Source of the DNA: Notamacropus eugenii
Lineage: Eukaryota > Chordata > Mammalia > Diprotodontia > Macropodidae
DNA: 64,000 nt
NCBI RefSeq assembly: GCF_028372415.1
Contig: NC_092876.1
Coordinates: forward strand, 226,163,528 to 226,227,527
Direction of reading: 5' to 3'
Both the position numbers and the translations under genes were made by a program. Below are positions 25,306 through 37,616 of the stretch, piece by piece. Below the pieces are notes generated by a model. That model saw only the letters and a list, made by a program, of their open reading frames with translations. It was not told the DNA's origin and searched no databases. The first letter of the stretch is position 1. Each line of letters starts with the position of its first letter.

Positions 25306-26224
25306 CTTGAGATCTGAGGACTTTGGTGGAGAGTCTATTCCATCTAAACTCTGGGGAGAAGAGCTTCTTTAACCAGATTCCTACAAGCTTTGTGCCTTTA
25401 TCCAAAAGCACTTAATAAATGCTTTTTGATTTGACCTGAAATGTAAGTGCAGCCAAATTTATCTTTAATACCATGACAGGTGCCACAAATAACATGATCA
25501 TTATTACTACTCCTTTTTCTTTAATAGGTCAGGAATCAAACTGAAGGAACATTTTAATTACAACATTACTTACTAATAATATTCTTTTGGGACTTCCATC
25601 CAAGTTGGTTCAATATTTTTCATATATTCTCATTTACCTTCCCAGAATTAAGCCCTTTACAGTGTCAGAGATGATAATCTCCATTTTATAGATGGAAATA
25701 ATAAGGTTCAGAAAGTTAAAATGCTTTTTGCTTATGTTAGTGTCACAAGATTAGTTTAGTGTTCTCTACATCACAGATGCTAAATTAAAAAAAAAAAGAT
25801 TTTAGGCCTAGCAGGGTACTAAAGATCATCTAATTAACCCCCCTCATATCTTTCAATGTGACATGTCTGATACCTGCTCCCTTTTTCTTTAATGTTAAAA
25901 ATCACTACCCTTTGTGTAGTTCCTTGCCTTAAACTATTTCAACCACTTTTTCTTCAGACTTCCTGCCTCTCCCATAACTTCCCACTGATCTTCTGCTACT
26001 ATAAAAATCATCTCCTCTTGCTGCTTTGGCCATGACCCTTTCTTTATAAAAAAACCCAAAACAACAAAACCCTTTGGCACTCTGTTAGTGCCCTCCCTTT
26101 GTATCAAGAATCCTCCTCGTCCTTTATTTCAAAGGCCTTCAGCAAGGTGCCGTAATCATCCTTTGTCTTTTCCCATAGCTTAAAGTTCAGATGAGGCATG
26201 CCCTCCTGAGCTACTCAGATAATA
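25306..26224. other. Possible worn LINE/SINE relics; no gene
   Basis: A short 'cacttaataaatgctttttgatttgacc' L2-like end lies at ~25408-25437. A degenerate reversed MIR is possible at 25580-25775. 25790-26200 is pyrimidine-rich and unassigned. Confidence 0.4.
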
Positions 26225-26338
26225 AGAAATTACATTAAGATGTTGCTTTAAGCTTTACAGAGAGCTTTCTTCACAGCAGTTCTCAAGTAAGATTTGCAGG
26301 AATGGCTTTCTCTTTTTTACAGATGAGGAAACTGAGTC
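26225..26338 (-). mobile_element. MIR-type fragment
   Basis: 'gctttacagagagctttcttcacagcag' and 'tttttacagatgaggaaactgag'. It ends where the next SINE begins. Confidence 0.6.
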
Positions 26339-26339
26339 A

Positions 26340-26492
26340 AGAAGACTCATTTTCCTCAGTTCAAATCAGCATCAGACATTTACTAGTTGCGTGATCCTGG
26401 GCAAGTCATTTGCTTCAGATTGCCTCAGTTTTCTCATCTGTAAAATGAGCTGGAAAAGGAAATGGCAAACTACCCCAGTAACAATACTTACC
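26340..26492 (+). mobile_element. SINE-A, head missing
   Basis: 'cctcagttcaaatcagcatcagacatttactagttgcgtgatcctgggcaagtcatttgc' and tail start 'gctggaaaaggaaatggcaaactaccccagtaa'. Confidence 0.8.
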
Positions 26493-26848
26493 AGAGTTAG
26501 AATTTAAGCCCTGTTCTCTCTTGATTCCAACTCCAGCATGCTTCCCAATCTACCTACTATCTATGATCCTAATCTGGTCTCTAGGTCTTCTCAAATGCAG
26601 CACCTTGTACTTGTTTCCCCTTTTCCTTAGTTGGTTCCAAACCATCTCTGAACATCAGAAATACAAATTCTTCCATCAAGTATTTTTGTTTTTGGTTCCA
26701 GACCTATGATTTTAATATTTCTAGAACTCCTAGAGACTAATCTTACTCTTCTAATTCAGAACCAGAGTCTTAGAGAATTTTCCGGTACACTGAGAATTTA
26801 AGGGACTTACTCAAGGTCATACTCTGGAGTCTTCCTATAAGGACAAGA

Positions 26849-27094
26849 ATAGGAACAAGGTAGTGCAGTAGCTAGAGCACCGGACTTGGAGCAAGGAAGA
26901 CTCTTTTTGAGTTCAAATCCAGCTTTAGACACTTAGTAGCTGTGTGGCCCCAGGCAAATCACTTAACCTGCCTCAGTTTCCTCATCTGTAAAATGAGCTG
27001 GAAAAGGAAATGGCAATCTACTCCAATATATTTGCCTAGAAAACCCCAAATGGAGTCACAAAGAGTGAGACACGACTGAAAATGACTGAACAAC
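26849..27094 (+). mobile_element. SINE-A, full length, with target-site duplication
   Basis: Complete from the tRNA-like head (~26852) to 'gagacacgactgaaaatgactgaacaac'. It is flanked by 12-bp repeats: ataaggacaaga at 26837-26848 and ataaggataaga at 27095-27106 (one mismatch). One of the youngest-looking SINE-A copies here. Confidence 0.92.
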
Positions 27095-27114
27095 ATAAGG
27101 ATAAGAGATTATAA

Positions 27115-27290
27115 TATGAGCACAGATTTAGAGTTGGAAGGAACCTTAGAGATCCAGCTTCCTTATTTTATAGATGAGGAAAGTCAGGGTCAGTGAGGAT
27201 AAGTTGGTTATTTGCCCAAGATCACCTAAGCTATAAGTGACAGAGTCAGGATTTAAACTCATGTCCTATAACTCTAAATTCGATATCCTT
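27115..27290 (-). mobile_element. MIR3-type SINE
   Basis: 'agagttggaaggaaccttagagatccagcttccttattttatagatgaggaaag' and 'tttgcccaagatcacc'. Full in antisense order. Confidence 0.8.
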
Positions 27291-28059
27291 AGGGGAGATC
27301 AGATGGTGACTTCTCCCAATACTGCTACCCTCGATTGCCCCCTACTTAGATCTCAAATTAACTGACCCTTCATCCTATTATATGTGTATCCTTAATGTTC
27401 ATCCATATTTTATAAATTTATTCATGTTCCTGTGTGTCTTATATGTATCTTCTCTATTTCCTATTAATTTGTGCCTTTCATTTATTCATTCCCAGAGGGA
27501 CTGTGAATGAAATCCTATGGAGTACCTAACTGTGACATCTACAATTACATTTAACAAACTATTTTATAATGATTATAATATCAGTCTCAGGTATACAAAT
27601 GTGAATAAAAAGGTTTTGATTGTGCATAACTTGTGTTTGTACAAGATTTTTTTCTCTTCATAACTCTGCCAAGTCTCACCCTGTCTTTGCCCTCTTTCAG
27701 TCCCAACACCCTACAACTTGTACACATCCTATCTTTCCTTTTTGTGGACTACCTAAACAAGTACTCCTTTTCTCATACATATTGTGATTGCCCTTACACT
27801 TTGAGAACAGACTTGAATTAATCCAGGGTTTTAGAGCTGGCTAATCTTGCGGTTGTTAGACTTCATTATCAGCACAGGATTATCCTAAGGGAATCAGACT
27901 AAAGGAGAAGGGTGAAAGGGCAAAGGAAGGGAGGTGTGTGAGAGGGTGCTAAGAGAATCTCATTTTGTCAGGTGTGGTCCCATGAATAAATACCAACAGC
28001 TTATCTTTAAAGATGTATTTTATATACTTTCCTCCATGTAGTCGATATAATAGCCACAA
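27291..28059. other. Unique sequence
   Basis: No exon or repeat recognised. Confidence 0.45.
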
Positions 28060-28898
28060 TTTCCCCAATCTCATGCTGTCATCTCCCACCTTTGTGCATT
28101 TGTCTAACCTGTCCTTTTGCACTCATGACTTGCACTTGACTTTGTTTTGAGTGAGGGAGGGCTGTGGAGGTCACCAGCCTCACTTCTCCTCCAGAGCCAT
28201 ATGAATCCAGTGAGCAGATATTCATCAGGATGACTGAAGATGACCCAGGAGGAGGCAATTGGGGTTAAATGACTTGCCCAAGGTCACACATCTAGTGAGT
28301 GTCAAGTATCTGAGGTAAAATTTGAACTCAGGTCCTCCTGACTCTGCACTGGTGCTCTATCCACTGCACCACCTAGCTGTTTGGCACTCACTAGCTGTGT
28401 GACCTTGGGCAAGTCACTTAACCCCAACTGCCTCATCCTGGGTCATCTCCAATCATCCTGATGAATATCTGGTCACTGGATTCAGATGGCTCTGGAGGAG
28501 AAGTGAGGCTGGTGACCTCCACAGCCCTCCCTCACTCAAAACAAAGTCAAGTGCAAGTCATGTCATCACTTCTCTGATCGCATGGTCTTCTTGGGCAGCG
28601 AAGGATGAACACTCACATCTTTTGCACTCAGAATATACATTTTTCTTATCCTGATGGCTCAGATTCAGTGCTGCTTCCTCCATGAAGCTTTCAGTGATTT
28701 CCCTCTCCCCAAACTTTCCTGGAATAGTTTATCAGGCTTTTTCCCTTTTTCCCTCCAATAAACTTTATACTGACCTATTATATCTATTTATTTAAATTGC
28801 ATGCTACACTCCTTCCACTATTGCTCCCTGGTAAATTTCCTGAAGGCACTCTCTTTCTATGTGGACTTTCATCTTTGTGTCAGCACTTTAGCATGGCA
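28060..28898 (+). mobile_element. L2 3' end hosting a SINE foldback
   Basis: 'ccccaatctcatgctgtcatctcccacctttgtgcattt' before the insertion continues after it as 'cctccatgaagctttcagtgatttccc' and 'tgaaggcactctctttc'. The piece between (28126-28618) is the foldback SINE. Confidence 0.65.
28126..28618. mobile_element. SINE-B inverted pair (foldback) inserted as one unit
   Basis: The left part (28126-~28380) is a SINE-B in minus orientation from mid-tail to the complete head. The right part (~28384-28618) is a SINE-B in plus orientation from mid-body to the tail end. They overlap in content by about 175 bp, giving arms at ~28126-28305 and ~28384-28560 with a loop of ~75 bp. A perfect 12-bp duplication, cttttgcactca, flanks the whole pair (28114-28125 and 28619-28630), so both halves probably arrived together. 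Confidence 0.88.
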
Positions 28899-28907
28899 CC
28901 TTTACCA

Positions 28908-29172
28908 TTTGTTTTTGTTGTTAAGTCCCTCTCAGTCCTGTCCAACTCTCTGTGACCCCTTTTTGGGTTTTCTTGGTAATGATACTGGAATGGCTTGCCA
29001 TTTCCTTCTTCAGCTCATTTTACAGTTGAGGAAAATGAGGCAAACAGGGTTCAGTAATTTGCCCAGGATCACCCAGCTAGTAAGTGTCTGAGACCAGATT
29101 TGAACTAAGAAAGATGAGTCTTCCTGACTCTAAGCCCAGAGCTCTATCCACTGTGCTTCTTAGCTGCCCTCT
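28908..29172 (-). mobile_element. SINE-A, full length, with target-site duplication
   Basis: Antisense RTE-like tail 'ctctcagtcctgtccaactctctgtgaccccttttt', body, and head 'gctctatccactgtgcttcttagctgccc'. Flanked by 9-bp cctttacca at 28899-28907 and 29173-29181. Confidence 0.9.
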
Positions 29173-29280
29173 CCTTTACCACAGGTGGTGCTTATTTACC
29201 TTTTGGTTGAATTAAATTGCGAATTTGGATCCCAGAGGCACATGTTATGTCACTTCTTGATTTAACCTAAACCCTCCTCA

Positions 29281-29410
29281 ATTCAGTTCAGTTCAATGAA
29301 CATTTGTTAAATGATTCTTATCATACAAGGAAACATGCCAGACACTGAGAATATAAAGTCGAAAAATGTAAAACAGTCTGGGCCCTCAAAGAATTTACAT
29401 TCTCAAATTA
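29281..29410 (+). mobile_element. L3-like ancient LINE fragment
   Basis: 'cagttcaatgaacatttgttaaatgattctta' and 'gggccctcaaagaatttacattctcaaatt'. Confidence 0.55.
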
Positions 29411-29977
29411 GTATAATGAGGGAGGTAGCATCTATTTGCCAAAGGTCTGTGACTGATTCACTACCCATGTTTGGTATCAGGCATAGTTGATTTTCTGCAA
29501 GTACAAAAGAGGAAATAAAATTATACTATGGTGTTTCCTTGCCACAGGTGAGAAGATTTGGCTTTAAGAAATAGAAAGGGGACAATACTAAGAGATGAAC
29601 AAATCTTTTGTGAATTTATGTTTTTAATATAATAAATTGCATTTAAAATGTTCTTTTAGTCTCAATTGGAAGTTTCTTCCTTAAACTGTTAGCTTGTGTT
29701 TCTCTGTTCATTTCAAATTTAAAGAAGTCTTGGCTGATGAAACTGTTATATAAGAGAATATGAACAGTTGTTCATTATGTAATGTGAGAATCAGAAATGC
29801 CGCTACAGTCCTCTTGCAGAGTAGCTGAAATACTGTATCTGAATTTTGATTGGAATCATGAATATTTTGTAATTTTCTCTAATCTTGCATTAATTTAGCA
29901 GATTTGTGTTAAATCATATCCTGAATTGAATTTCAAATTTTCCATATGTGCATTTTTAAAAAAAAATCATCTCGCAT
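29411..29977. other. Unique AT-rich sequence
   Basis: No feature recognised. Confidence 0.5.
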
Positions 29978-30158
29978 AGTAGAAAGAGCTCTAGCAACTT
30001 AGATTTTAGTGTTAGCTTTGCCACTACCACTAACTGGAAGTGCGACTTTGGTCAAGTGGTCAGTGGGCCTCAGTTTCCTTATCTGCACAATTAAAGGTTT
30101 GGAATAAATGATTTGTAAGCTTCCTTCAGGATCTGTTGCTCTATCACCCTATTATGCC
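29978..30158 (+). mobile_element. MIR3-type SINE
   Basis: 'catagtagaaagagctctagc' head, 'gggcctcagtttccttatctgc', and tail 'ggaataaatgatttgtaagcttccttcaggatctg'. Confidence 0.75.
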
Positions 30159-30688
30159 AGTTGAACAGTGCTTTTGTAAAAATCATGTAAACTACTTTAA
30201 AACTCCTTTAAAATGGTCAGATTCCAGATTTGTTTTACATATTTTTCCTCAGTACTGATGACGGTGACCCACCCTACTGAAGAGAACGAAGATACCAAAA
30301 GATGAATCTATTAAGTTGTGCTTCCACGCCATACTTTCCAAACAATTTCGTGTTCCTGTTTTACAGATATAGAAACTTTGGCACAAAGACGTTGAGATTT
30401 CTTGTCTAAAGTTGTCTGAGTCAGTGCTAGAACTGGGAAGAGAATTATGGTTTCATCATTTTCTCTGCTTCTTCTCGCTCTTGGTGCATGCTTTGCTACC
30501 TGTCTTGAAACACCTTTTCCAACATCAGTGAATTTGACAGACTGACTGTTCCCATTTATAATGTTAATATTGCTGTCTGTAATCTCCTCTTTGTGGAAAA
30601 AATATTTCCTTGATAATTGGTTTTCATTACTAGCCGATTTATATTCTCAATACCTGTATTATTTTCTTATTGCTAATTTCTTTTCTTA

Positions 30689-30706
30689 CACACACACACA
30701 CACAAA
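30689..30706. repeat. Short (CA)n
   Basis: Eight to nine CA units. Confidence 0.9.
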
Positions 30707-31077
30707 TGTCACATAAAAATATTCACACAAATATAAAGGAAACTATACAGAGATGTATTTTTTTCCAACACCAGCCCCAAGAACTTGGAAATAACTTTGT
30801 TTTCTGCTGATCATTTCCCTCCATTTGGCAAGCATTTCATGTCACTGTTTTTGAAGTGCTGCAGTAGGAAAAAAATGGCTGCCTTTTGTTTATTTCCCTG
30901 TACATTAGCATGATGACATCATCACTGATATTAGCCAGAATGTATATGTCTTTAAGAACTCAGATATACTATTAAGCTTGGAATATCATTTTTTTTCAAA
31001 TAATGCCTACAGGGTTTTGTAACAGCTTTAGTATGGGGTGGACAAAAAAATAATGTATATAAATACCTTGGTGAGAG

Positions 31078-31079
<2 letters not shown>

Positions 31080-31115
<36 letters not shown>
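31080..31115. repeat. (CA)n microsatellite
   Basis: About 18 pure CA units. Confidence 0.97.
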
Positions 31116-31116
<1 letters not shown>

Positions 31117-33123
31117 GTAGTGGCATTTAAAAATATTTTAAAATACTTTTCTCAGCATCAGGAAGAAAACCCCTCAAACAGATTGAAGGGATTATAAAGC
31201 ATAGGCATTGTAATATTAATTGTATTCTTTAGTAGTAATAGTTTAAAGAAAGTCAATAGCGTTGTTACTACTGTTAATATCCTTTGATTATTCTGTATGT
31301 TTTTAAATTAAAAATGTAGATGATACTTGAAATCTTGTGCGCAAATTGTGCATAACATTCTAGAAAACAATTTAATGTTAATGGGAAGGTCTAATCCTAA
31401 GGTCTAAACAAGTTGAGATCACTCTTTTCTGGATTAATTATTGCTTGCTTTATAAACACTCCTACAAATGTATGTTAAAGGACTGACTCTTTTTTACTTA
31501 ACTAAACACAGAGGTAATTTGTTCTTTGATCCTGAATCATGATGCTGGCTGGGTTTTTATTCTCATTAAGAAGTAGAGGCTCTAGCTTTTGTTGCACTTC
31601 AGCTTGTGTTTGTCACATGATTTTTGCTGAGCTTAATAAGCAACAAGCTGTCAATTACCAATTCAATTTAGGGAGATTTTGAAAGGAATAAGGAATGGTT
31701 TTGTTATTTGTTTATTAATATTTTTGTTGAGTGCAATGTGACTAAATAAACTGTCTTTTGGTTTGGTGATTCCATTTTTCAAAATTGTGAAAACAACTCG
31801 AGTTTAATTAACCCTTTATGGGCTTAGAAAGACAATTTGATGTTAATTTAATATTTATGAAGCACTAGGTTTCTGTAAATATTGGGTAATCATCATGAAA
31901 ACCACTTGTTAAAATTGAAATCAGATCAGGAGTGCCATATGCTTTGTAGAGGTAGGAAAATAGACAGTCTGAAATAAATCTCTGCAGTTTTAAGAACTGA
32001 TATTAACCATGTGTCAGATCATTAAATGAGGTTTTCTTTTAAAATTCAATCATTCTTCGTGGGATTGCCTTTTTTTTGGAAGCCTTAGTTTTATTGATTA
32101 ATCATGTAGTTCTTATATCTATTTATAAAAAAATAAACAAAGTATCACCTGTTTTCTCAAAAGTTGTAAATAAGGTGTATGTGTGTGAATACAGTAGATA
32201 TACATATACATAATCTCTTGGCTAATGAAGATTTTCTTTAAGGAAATTTTTATGAAAAGCATTTTTAGAAAGCTTAGCATTTTACAAAAATAAATATCAG
32301 CAGTCCCTTTAAGAGTGCAAACAGCATTCCTTTATTGTATTAATATAGAAGTGCTTTTAGAATGCAGGAAACAGTATAGTGCATTATGATAACCCCCCCC
32401 ATCCCCCACCTTAACTATTATGAAGGCTCTTATTAAAATAAAATCTAGCTAACTTCTTTTGAATTCCAGCTGAAACGTTTTCTGTAATAATAAAAAAATG
32501 TTGCGAAGGGATTTCCATAATTTGTGCTGCATTAATGACTTAAAGCATTTGTTATGCCTTCCTCATAGTAGACCTCAGCTGATAAAAATATCCATAGACA
32601 CAGTGAAATCAGTGGCATGCCTAGTTCTCTCAGACAAAACTCCCATGTGATCACATGTAGGCAGACTCAGTGAGACTGAAGCTGTTCAGCAAGCAGTAGG
32701 TAATGAGTCTTTGTGCAGAGTGAAGCTCTTGTCCCTGAACAATAAAGCATATGGTACCAGCAATAAAACACAGTGCTGGGAAATTTAAGAAGATTCCGCT
32801 GGAACCAGGAAGACACAGTGTCTTCGGTGATGATGGCACATATTATAAAATGATAGTCAATGTATTTTGGACTCTAATTAATAAACAGTGCTTGGACTAG
32901 GACTACTACAATTTGAACAGGTCAGTTATTTTATAGATTGTTCAAACACTTTTTTTGCTTGATTGAATTTAAATGAGGATAGTGCTGTATGTTGATTCTA
33001 AAAAAAAAAACTTTGCATGTAAGATATTTGCAGCATATAGGCTGACTGATACACATGAATCGATCCAACACTGGATAAATTGTTGATGTAATCAGATTTG
33101 TTAGGAAAAAATATAGAAGAAAA

Positions 33124-33131
33124 GTGTGTGT

Positions 33132-33185
<54 letters not shown>

Positions 33186-33198
33186 AGAGAGAGAGAGA
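33124..33198. repeat. (TG)n(GA)n microsatellite
   Basis: About 30 TG units with one TA interruption, then a short GA run. Confidence 0.97.
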
Positions 33199-34599
33199 TT
33201 ATTATACTATACCCCAAAAAAGTTATTTAAGGCATCACAAATTTAGAAGGTAAATACAAATGAAATCCATGTGTGAATTTTTAAAAAAATCTGTCCAGAA
33301 ATCAATAGCAATATAGAGATCAGAGAAAAGGATTCAAATTAAATTTTTTTCCAGGAATTAATACATATTACATATATAATGTTATACATGTATTGCTTAA
33401 ATAACATTCACATATAAAGTCACATTCTGGTGCTATTAGTTTAGATTACTAAGGAATCGGGTGCTATACAAATCAAAGATTACATATTTTTAGTGTTTTC
33501 CTTCAATAGGATGTTTGATTTTTAAAATAATTACTATTTTCCCCATTAACCTAAGGCATTATTTTGAAAATGTTATGACCCCAACTGCCTATTAGAGCAA
33601 CACGTTTGCTCTGTATAGCTTTTAACTGTGTTAATTTCAGTTGCACATTTTTTATCATTTACTAGATCTTTTAATATGAGAACGATTATAAAAACCTTGT
33701 TTCACATAAATTGCTCCACAACTTCAAACAAACTAGCTTAATTTAAAGGGAAAAATGATTTAATTATGTGAGAAAGGTATTTTCCCATTGATTCACCATC
33801 AAGATGGGCAAAATGTGTTTATGAATACACTTTTGCCCATGAGAATCTATATCTAGAATATAACCACATTTCTTGTTTTCTTGGTCTCTAAGCATTTGAG
33901 AAGTTCAATGAAATAGGGGTTTTGCCACCTCTAGGAAGGAGAGACACAGTGGATAATAAAACAGTCTTAATCATATTTCCAAAGGCAGATAAGCGTCCTC
34001 ATTTTTGTCCCTAGAATTTTGCTATCTTAACGGTAATTTAACTTAACCTTGCATCTTCATTAGTGTATAATTTCAACAAATAGCGTAGGCTTTAAATTGT
34101 TTCATTTTCATTTGCCTTTTTTTGCTTTAGAAATTATTTTCATGCTACACATATTAGGTTGATGTTATCCTCCACATTGAAACACATTTTGCATGTTGTT
34201 ATAATAGCCGCTTATGATATTTGCACAGTAACTGATAGTCATTTATTCCAGGAAATGTGGAAGGAAGCAGAATGAAACCAGGCCTTTTAAAACAAAAACA
34301 CAAGAGAAATCCTTCATGTACAATATTATTTCTGTCCACAGTGCTGTTCATTTTTTAGAGGAAAAAAATTAGCTACTTGCATTTCCAAAAAAAAACAGAA
34401 GTTGATGAGAATTTTAATCGGCCTACCCCATGTATTTAAATGAAGTATTTGACTATTTTGGTTTCCTTGGAAACCACAGCTGCTACAGCTAGACTTTGTT
34501 TGGGGGTGATCCTAGGGGGTCTGCAAATAAAGAATTTAAAAACGTTTATCCCTTAATCAACATGAGGGGAAAGCACGATTTTTGACAGCCCCATAAAAT

Positions 34600-35290
34600 G
34601 GGTGCCCCTTTTTTTCTATAGGCTCTCCAGTGATTCAGGTATTCTGGCTGAACCGCAGCTCTACAGTTTCTTACCCAGCATTCCATTTCAGCTCCTGGCA
34701 GGCCTTCCCCAGCCTAATGCAAATGAGAGCGGCACAGTAGCTTTGACTGCAGAAGGGGAGGGAGACAGAAATGAGTTCAGAGGTCACAGGGCTGGTAGAA
34801 GACTGGAACAGTTGAATGAAAAAATGGAAAAAGAAATGGAGTCGGTTTTGCAGCAATCTTTAGCAGGCAGGAGAGGAGTTAAATGAAGTGGCCTTGGCTG
34901 CCCAGAGCCAAGACTGCCCAGAGCCAAGACTGCCCAGGACCTAGGCAGTAGTAGAAACGTGAACACAGGTACAGTGAGGCATTACTGCACACAGTGCCTG
35001 ATTTTGTGTCTGTGATAGGCACGGGTTTGAATGGGAGTAGCCACACTTCTCATCTCTTAGAAGCTGTTACGGGTCCTGGGATTTCTGCTGTGACTGAATT
35101 GTTTTGGTATCAAATGCACATAAACCGTGTTCTGGTTTTTGCAATTAGAAACACAATGGCTAGGGCTCTTGAATGGCATTTTGTCCGGATGTAACTGTTT
35201 GAATGAAAAATTGAATCGGGTTTTCACTCTCAGTGATGTCACCTTTCAAAAGCCTCCAGGTTTGTTACTTTGTAGCAGGAACAGGTAGGT
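34600..35290 (+). promoter_or_regulatory. GC-richer island, possible alternative exon or promoter
   Basis: Higher GC than its surroundings. It holds an acceptor-like pyrimidine tract with 'ttctatag' ending at 34621, an octamer ATGCAAAT at ~34718, an AGGTCA half-site at ~34781, and a strong donor-like CAG/GTAGGT at ~35284. A 94-codon + frame (34602-34886) has a glutamate-rich end but no recognised domain. It may be a 5' UTR exon of CSRNP3 or only regulatory sequence. Evidence is weak. Confidence 0.25.
34898..34937 (+). repeat. 16-bp tandem repeat, 2.5 copies
   Basis: The unit ctgcccagagccaaga occurs at 34898-34913 and 34914-34929, with a partial third copy. It lies in the GC-richer core of the repeat-poor interval. 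Confidence 0.9.
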
Positions 35291-36199
35291 AAAGATCCCA
35301 GCCCCGCTCCTCTAGCTCTTAGGGGATATTTCAGAATAAATAATAAAAAAAAAATTACCTCTTGATCAAGATTTTTGTTGATATGATTGGGGTTAATTGA
35401 TAGAGTTTTCTCTAATTTAGGTACCAGAAAAAAATTAAGCTCTGCTAAAATTGAGACTTTGGGGTTGAAAGTTGTTTTTTAATTTCATATTTGGTTGTTT
35501 AAAAATTCTGTGTCTTTCTTTTGGTTTTCTGATTCTTTCTAGTTTTCTTAACTAATTTAAAATCTGTATTATTATTATGAGCTCAACATGTTAAACTTCC
35601 TGTGATACTTGCTTTTCATTTGACATATCTGCTTAGATTGCAAAGTGATTATAACCCATGATAAATGCTGTAGGTCACTGAACTGACTCTCTTTATGAGT
35701 GTGTTTAAATATAATAGTCTTATAGGCACGTATTTCAGTATAATGAACAAATAAGATTGACCAGAAGCCTAGACGTGTGTATGTGTGTGTGTAATCATGA
35801 GAGCATTTTAGGAATTTCCCTCCCTTCCCTCAATTTTAAAATATGTAACTTAATAAGCTTTTTTCTAGACAGAGTGATCTAAGTATAGTTATTATGTCAG
35901 TATAAATTGAGACCATATGAGGCCATCAGGGATAATATTGGTAATAGAAAATAGTATTCTCACTTCTGTCAGTTTGCTTCCATCTGTAATAGATGCTGGG
36001 GTTGGGGGGCGGATTTGTTGCAGAAAAGTGAAGTAACAAAAATAATGTCTAGTCATGAAATGATTACTGTTTGCTGCTTTATTTGTATAAGATATTGAAA
36101 GATGTTTTGGATACAGAGAACAAATATATATTTACGTAAATTTAATTGTATTGCACATAGAAAGATTTAATTTCACCGTAATGATTGAGACCTGGTAAT

Positions 36200-36217
36200 T
36201 GTGTGTGTGTGTGTGTT
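36200..36217. repeat. Short (GT)n
   Basis: Nine GT units. Confidence 0.9.
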
Positions 36218-36994
36218 AAATAGGAACAAACACAGAAGAGCATCATTTAAAGTTGTGAAGGACAATTATGTCAAATGTTTACAGAGCACAGTATGGGGTG
36301 GTCATTCAGGGTCAGATTCTCTTTCTTTATCACTCTGCTGGGGCATGGTGACATTTTTTTTTTTCCAGGATCCTAGTATTGGCTTAAGAAACATTTAATT
36401 TCATATCTTGTATGATACGAAAATAAACAGGAAAAGTGCCATTTTCTTTTTACACATTTTCTCTCTTTGTAAACTTTCTGCAACAATTAAGTTAAAAGTG
36501 AATGTACTGTAATGATCTTTTGAGTTTTTCTTGTATTGGATGGACAACGAAATCTTGTTGTCAAAACAAATTTTGCTCTGTTGTTTGAAATGTGCCTAAA
36601 ATCAAAATAATGTCTAATCAAACAAGAAATTGTTGTATTCTGATATCTAAAGACTTCATGTCACTGTTTTAGGAAATTCATTTTTTTAAGATGCAGCTAC
36701 TTTGAATAATCAAAAAAATAATTTTATTCTATGTCAAACATAAACCTCTGTAACTACTGATGCATTTAGTTTCTACCTGCCTTTGTGCCTGTGTGCCTCT
36801 GAGGGGGGATTGTGTGGGAGGACTGTGAATGAATGTGAATACAAATTCACTTAGGCTGTCCCATTCCATTAGCCATGTAAATGGAATTGCCACCACTTTA
36901 AGTTCCCCAATAAATAATGAAAACACTGTGGGGTGGGAGTGGGGCAGGATCTCATTGTGATTCTTGAGAAAATGTGATATGAGATCTACTTTGT

Positions 36995-37036
36995 CATCTA
37001 TCACCTATCTATCATCTGTATCATCTATCTATCTAC
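36995..37036. repeat. (ATCT)n-like tetranucleotide tract
   Basis: Interrupted atct/atca units. Confidence 0.85.
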
Positions 37037-37299
37037 CCGAAATTGTTAAGGTGTCATGAATGATAGGAAGTCTGTCTATGCACAAGTGCAAATATCTTGC
37101 CTGAATATCCTGGGTAATTTGTGTCTCAATGCAAATTCCTTGTAAACCTTGGATTTTTTCTGCATTTGCTTATACCATAATTTGTATAGAGGGAATGGGT
37201 TGAGGAAGCGGGGCGCTGAATCTATCTTTCCATTGGTATAGGGAGCTCTAAGTGAGAAAACTCCCTCCACCAGTGTAAGACAGGCTACTAGTTTAAGAC

Positions 37300-37425
37300 T
37301 AATAATCTCAGAGTTGCATGAGGGGTGAAATGATTTGTCCAAGGTCCCACCACCAATATGTTTGAGTGGCAAAACTTGAACCCAAGGCTTCTGACTCCCA
37401 CCCTACCAGTATACAAATCATTCCA
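37300..37425 (-). mobile_element. MIR3-type fragment
   Basis: 'ggtgaaatgatttgtccaaggtcccacc' and 'ttgaacccaaggcttctgactccc'. Confidence 0.65.
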
Positions 37426-37494
37426 AAGAGCAATAAATTCATGGCCAAGTTGTCTAAACTTAAATAAATAATTTTGGTCATACAGATAAAACCA

Positions 37495-37545
37495 CAGTGC
37501 CTTGCACATAATAAGTACATGAAAATATTTACTGAATGTTAATCA
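37495..37545 (+). mobile_element. L2 3'-end scrap
   Basis: 'agtgccttgcacataataagtacatgaaaatatttactgaatg'. Confidence 0.5.
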
Positions 37546-37616
37546 TTAAATTTATAAAATTAATCTTTTGTCTCTTTAAAAGTATACCTTATTTTCATTT
37601 GGACATCTATTTAGGG

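Larger units (their letters stand above)
30160..37299. other. Repeat-poor interval, candidate conserved noncoding region
   Basis: About 7.1 kb with no recognised LINE, SINE, LTR or DNA element, only microsatellites. Elsewhere a transposon appears every few hundred bases. No open frame resembles a protein. Long-term exclusion of insertions often marks regulatory DNA near developmental or neuronal genes; here CSRNP3 is the only gene seen. Function is inferred only. Confidence 0.5.

Noticed and set aside
34602-34886. 94-codon plus-strand frame as a new protein
   Set aside because: No domain or family recognised and no clear translation signal. Kept only as part of a possible regulatory or UTR region.
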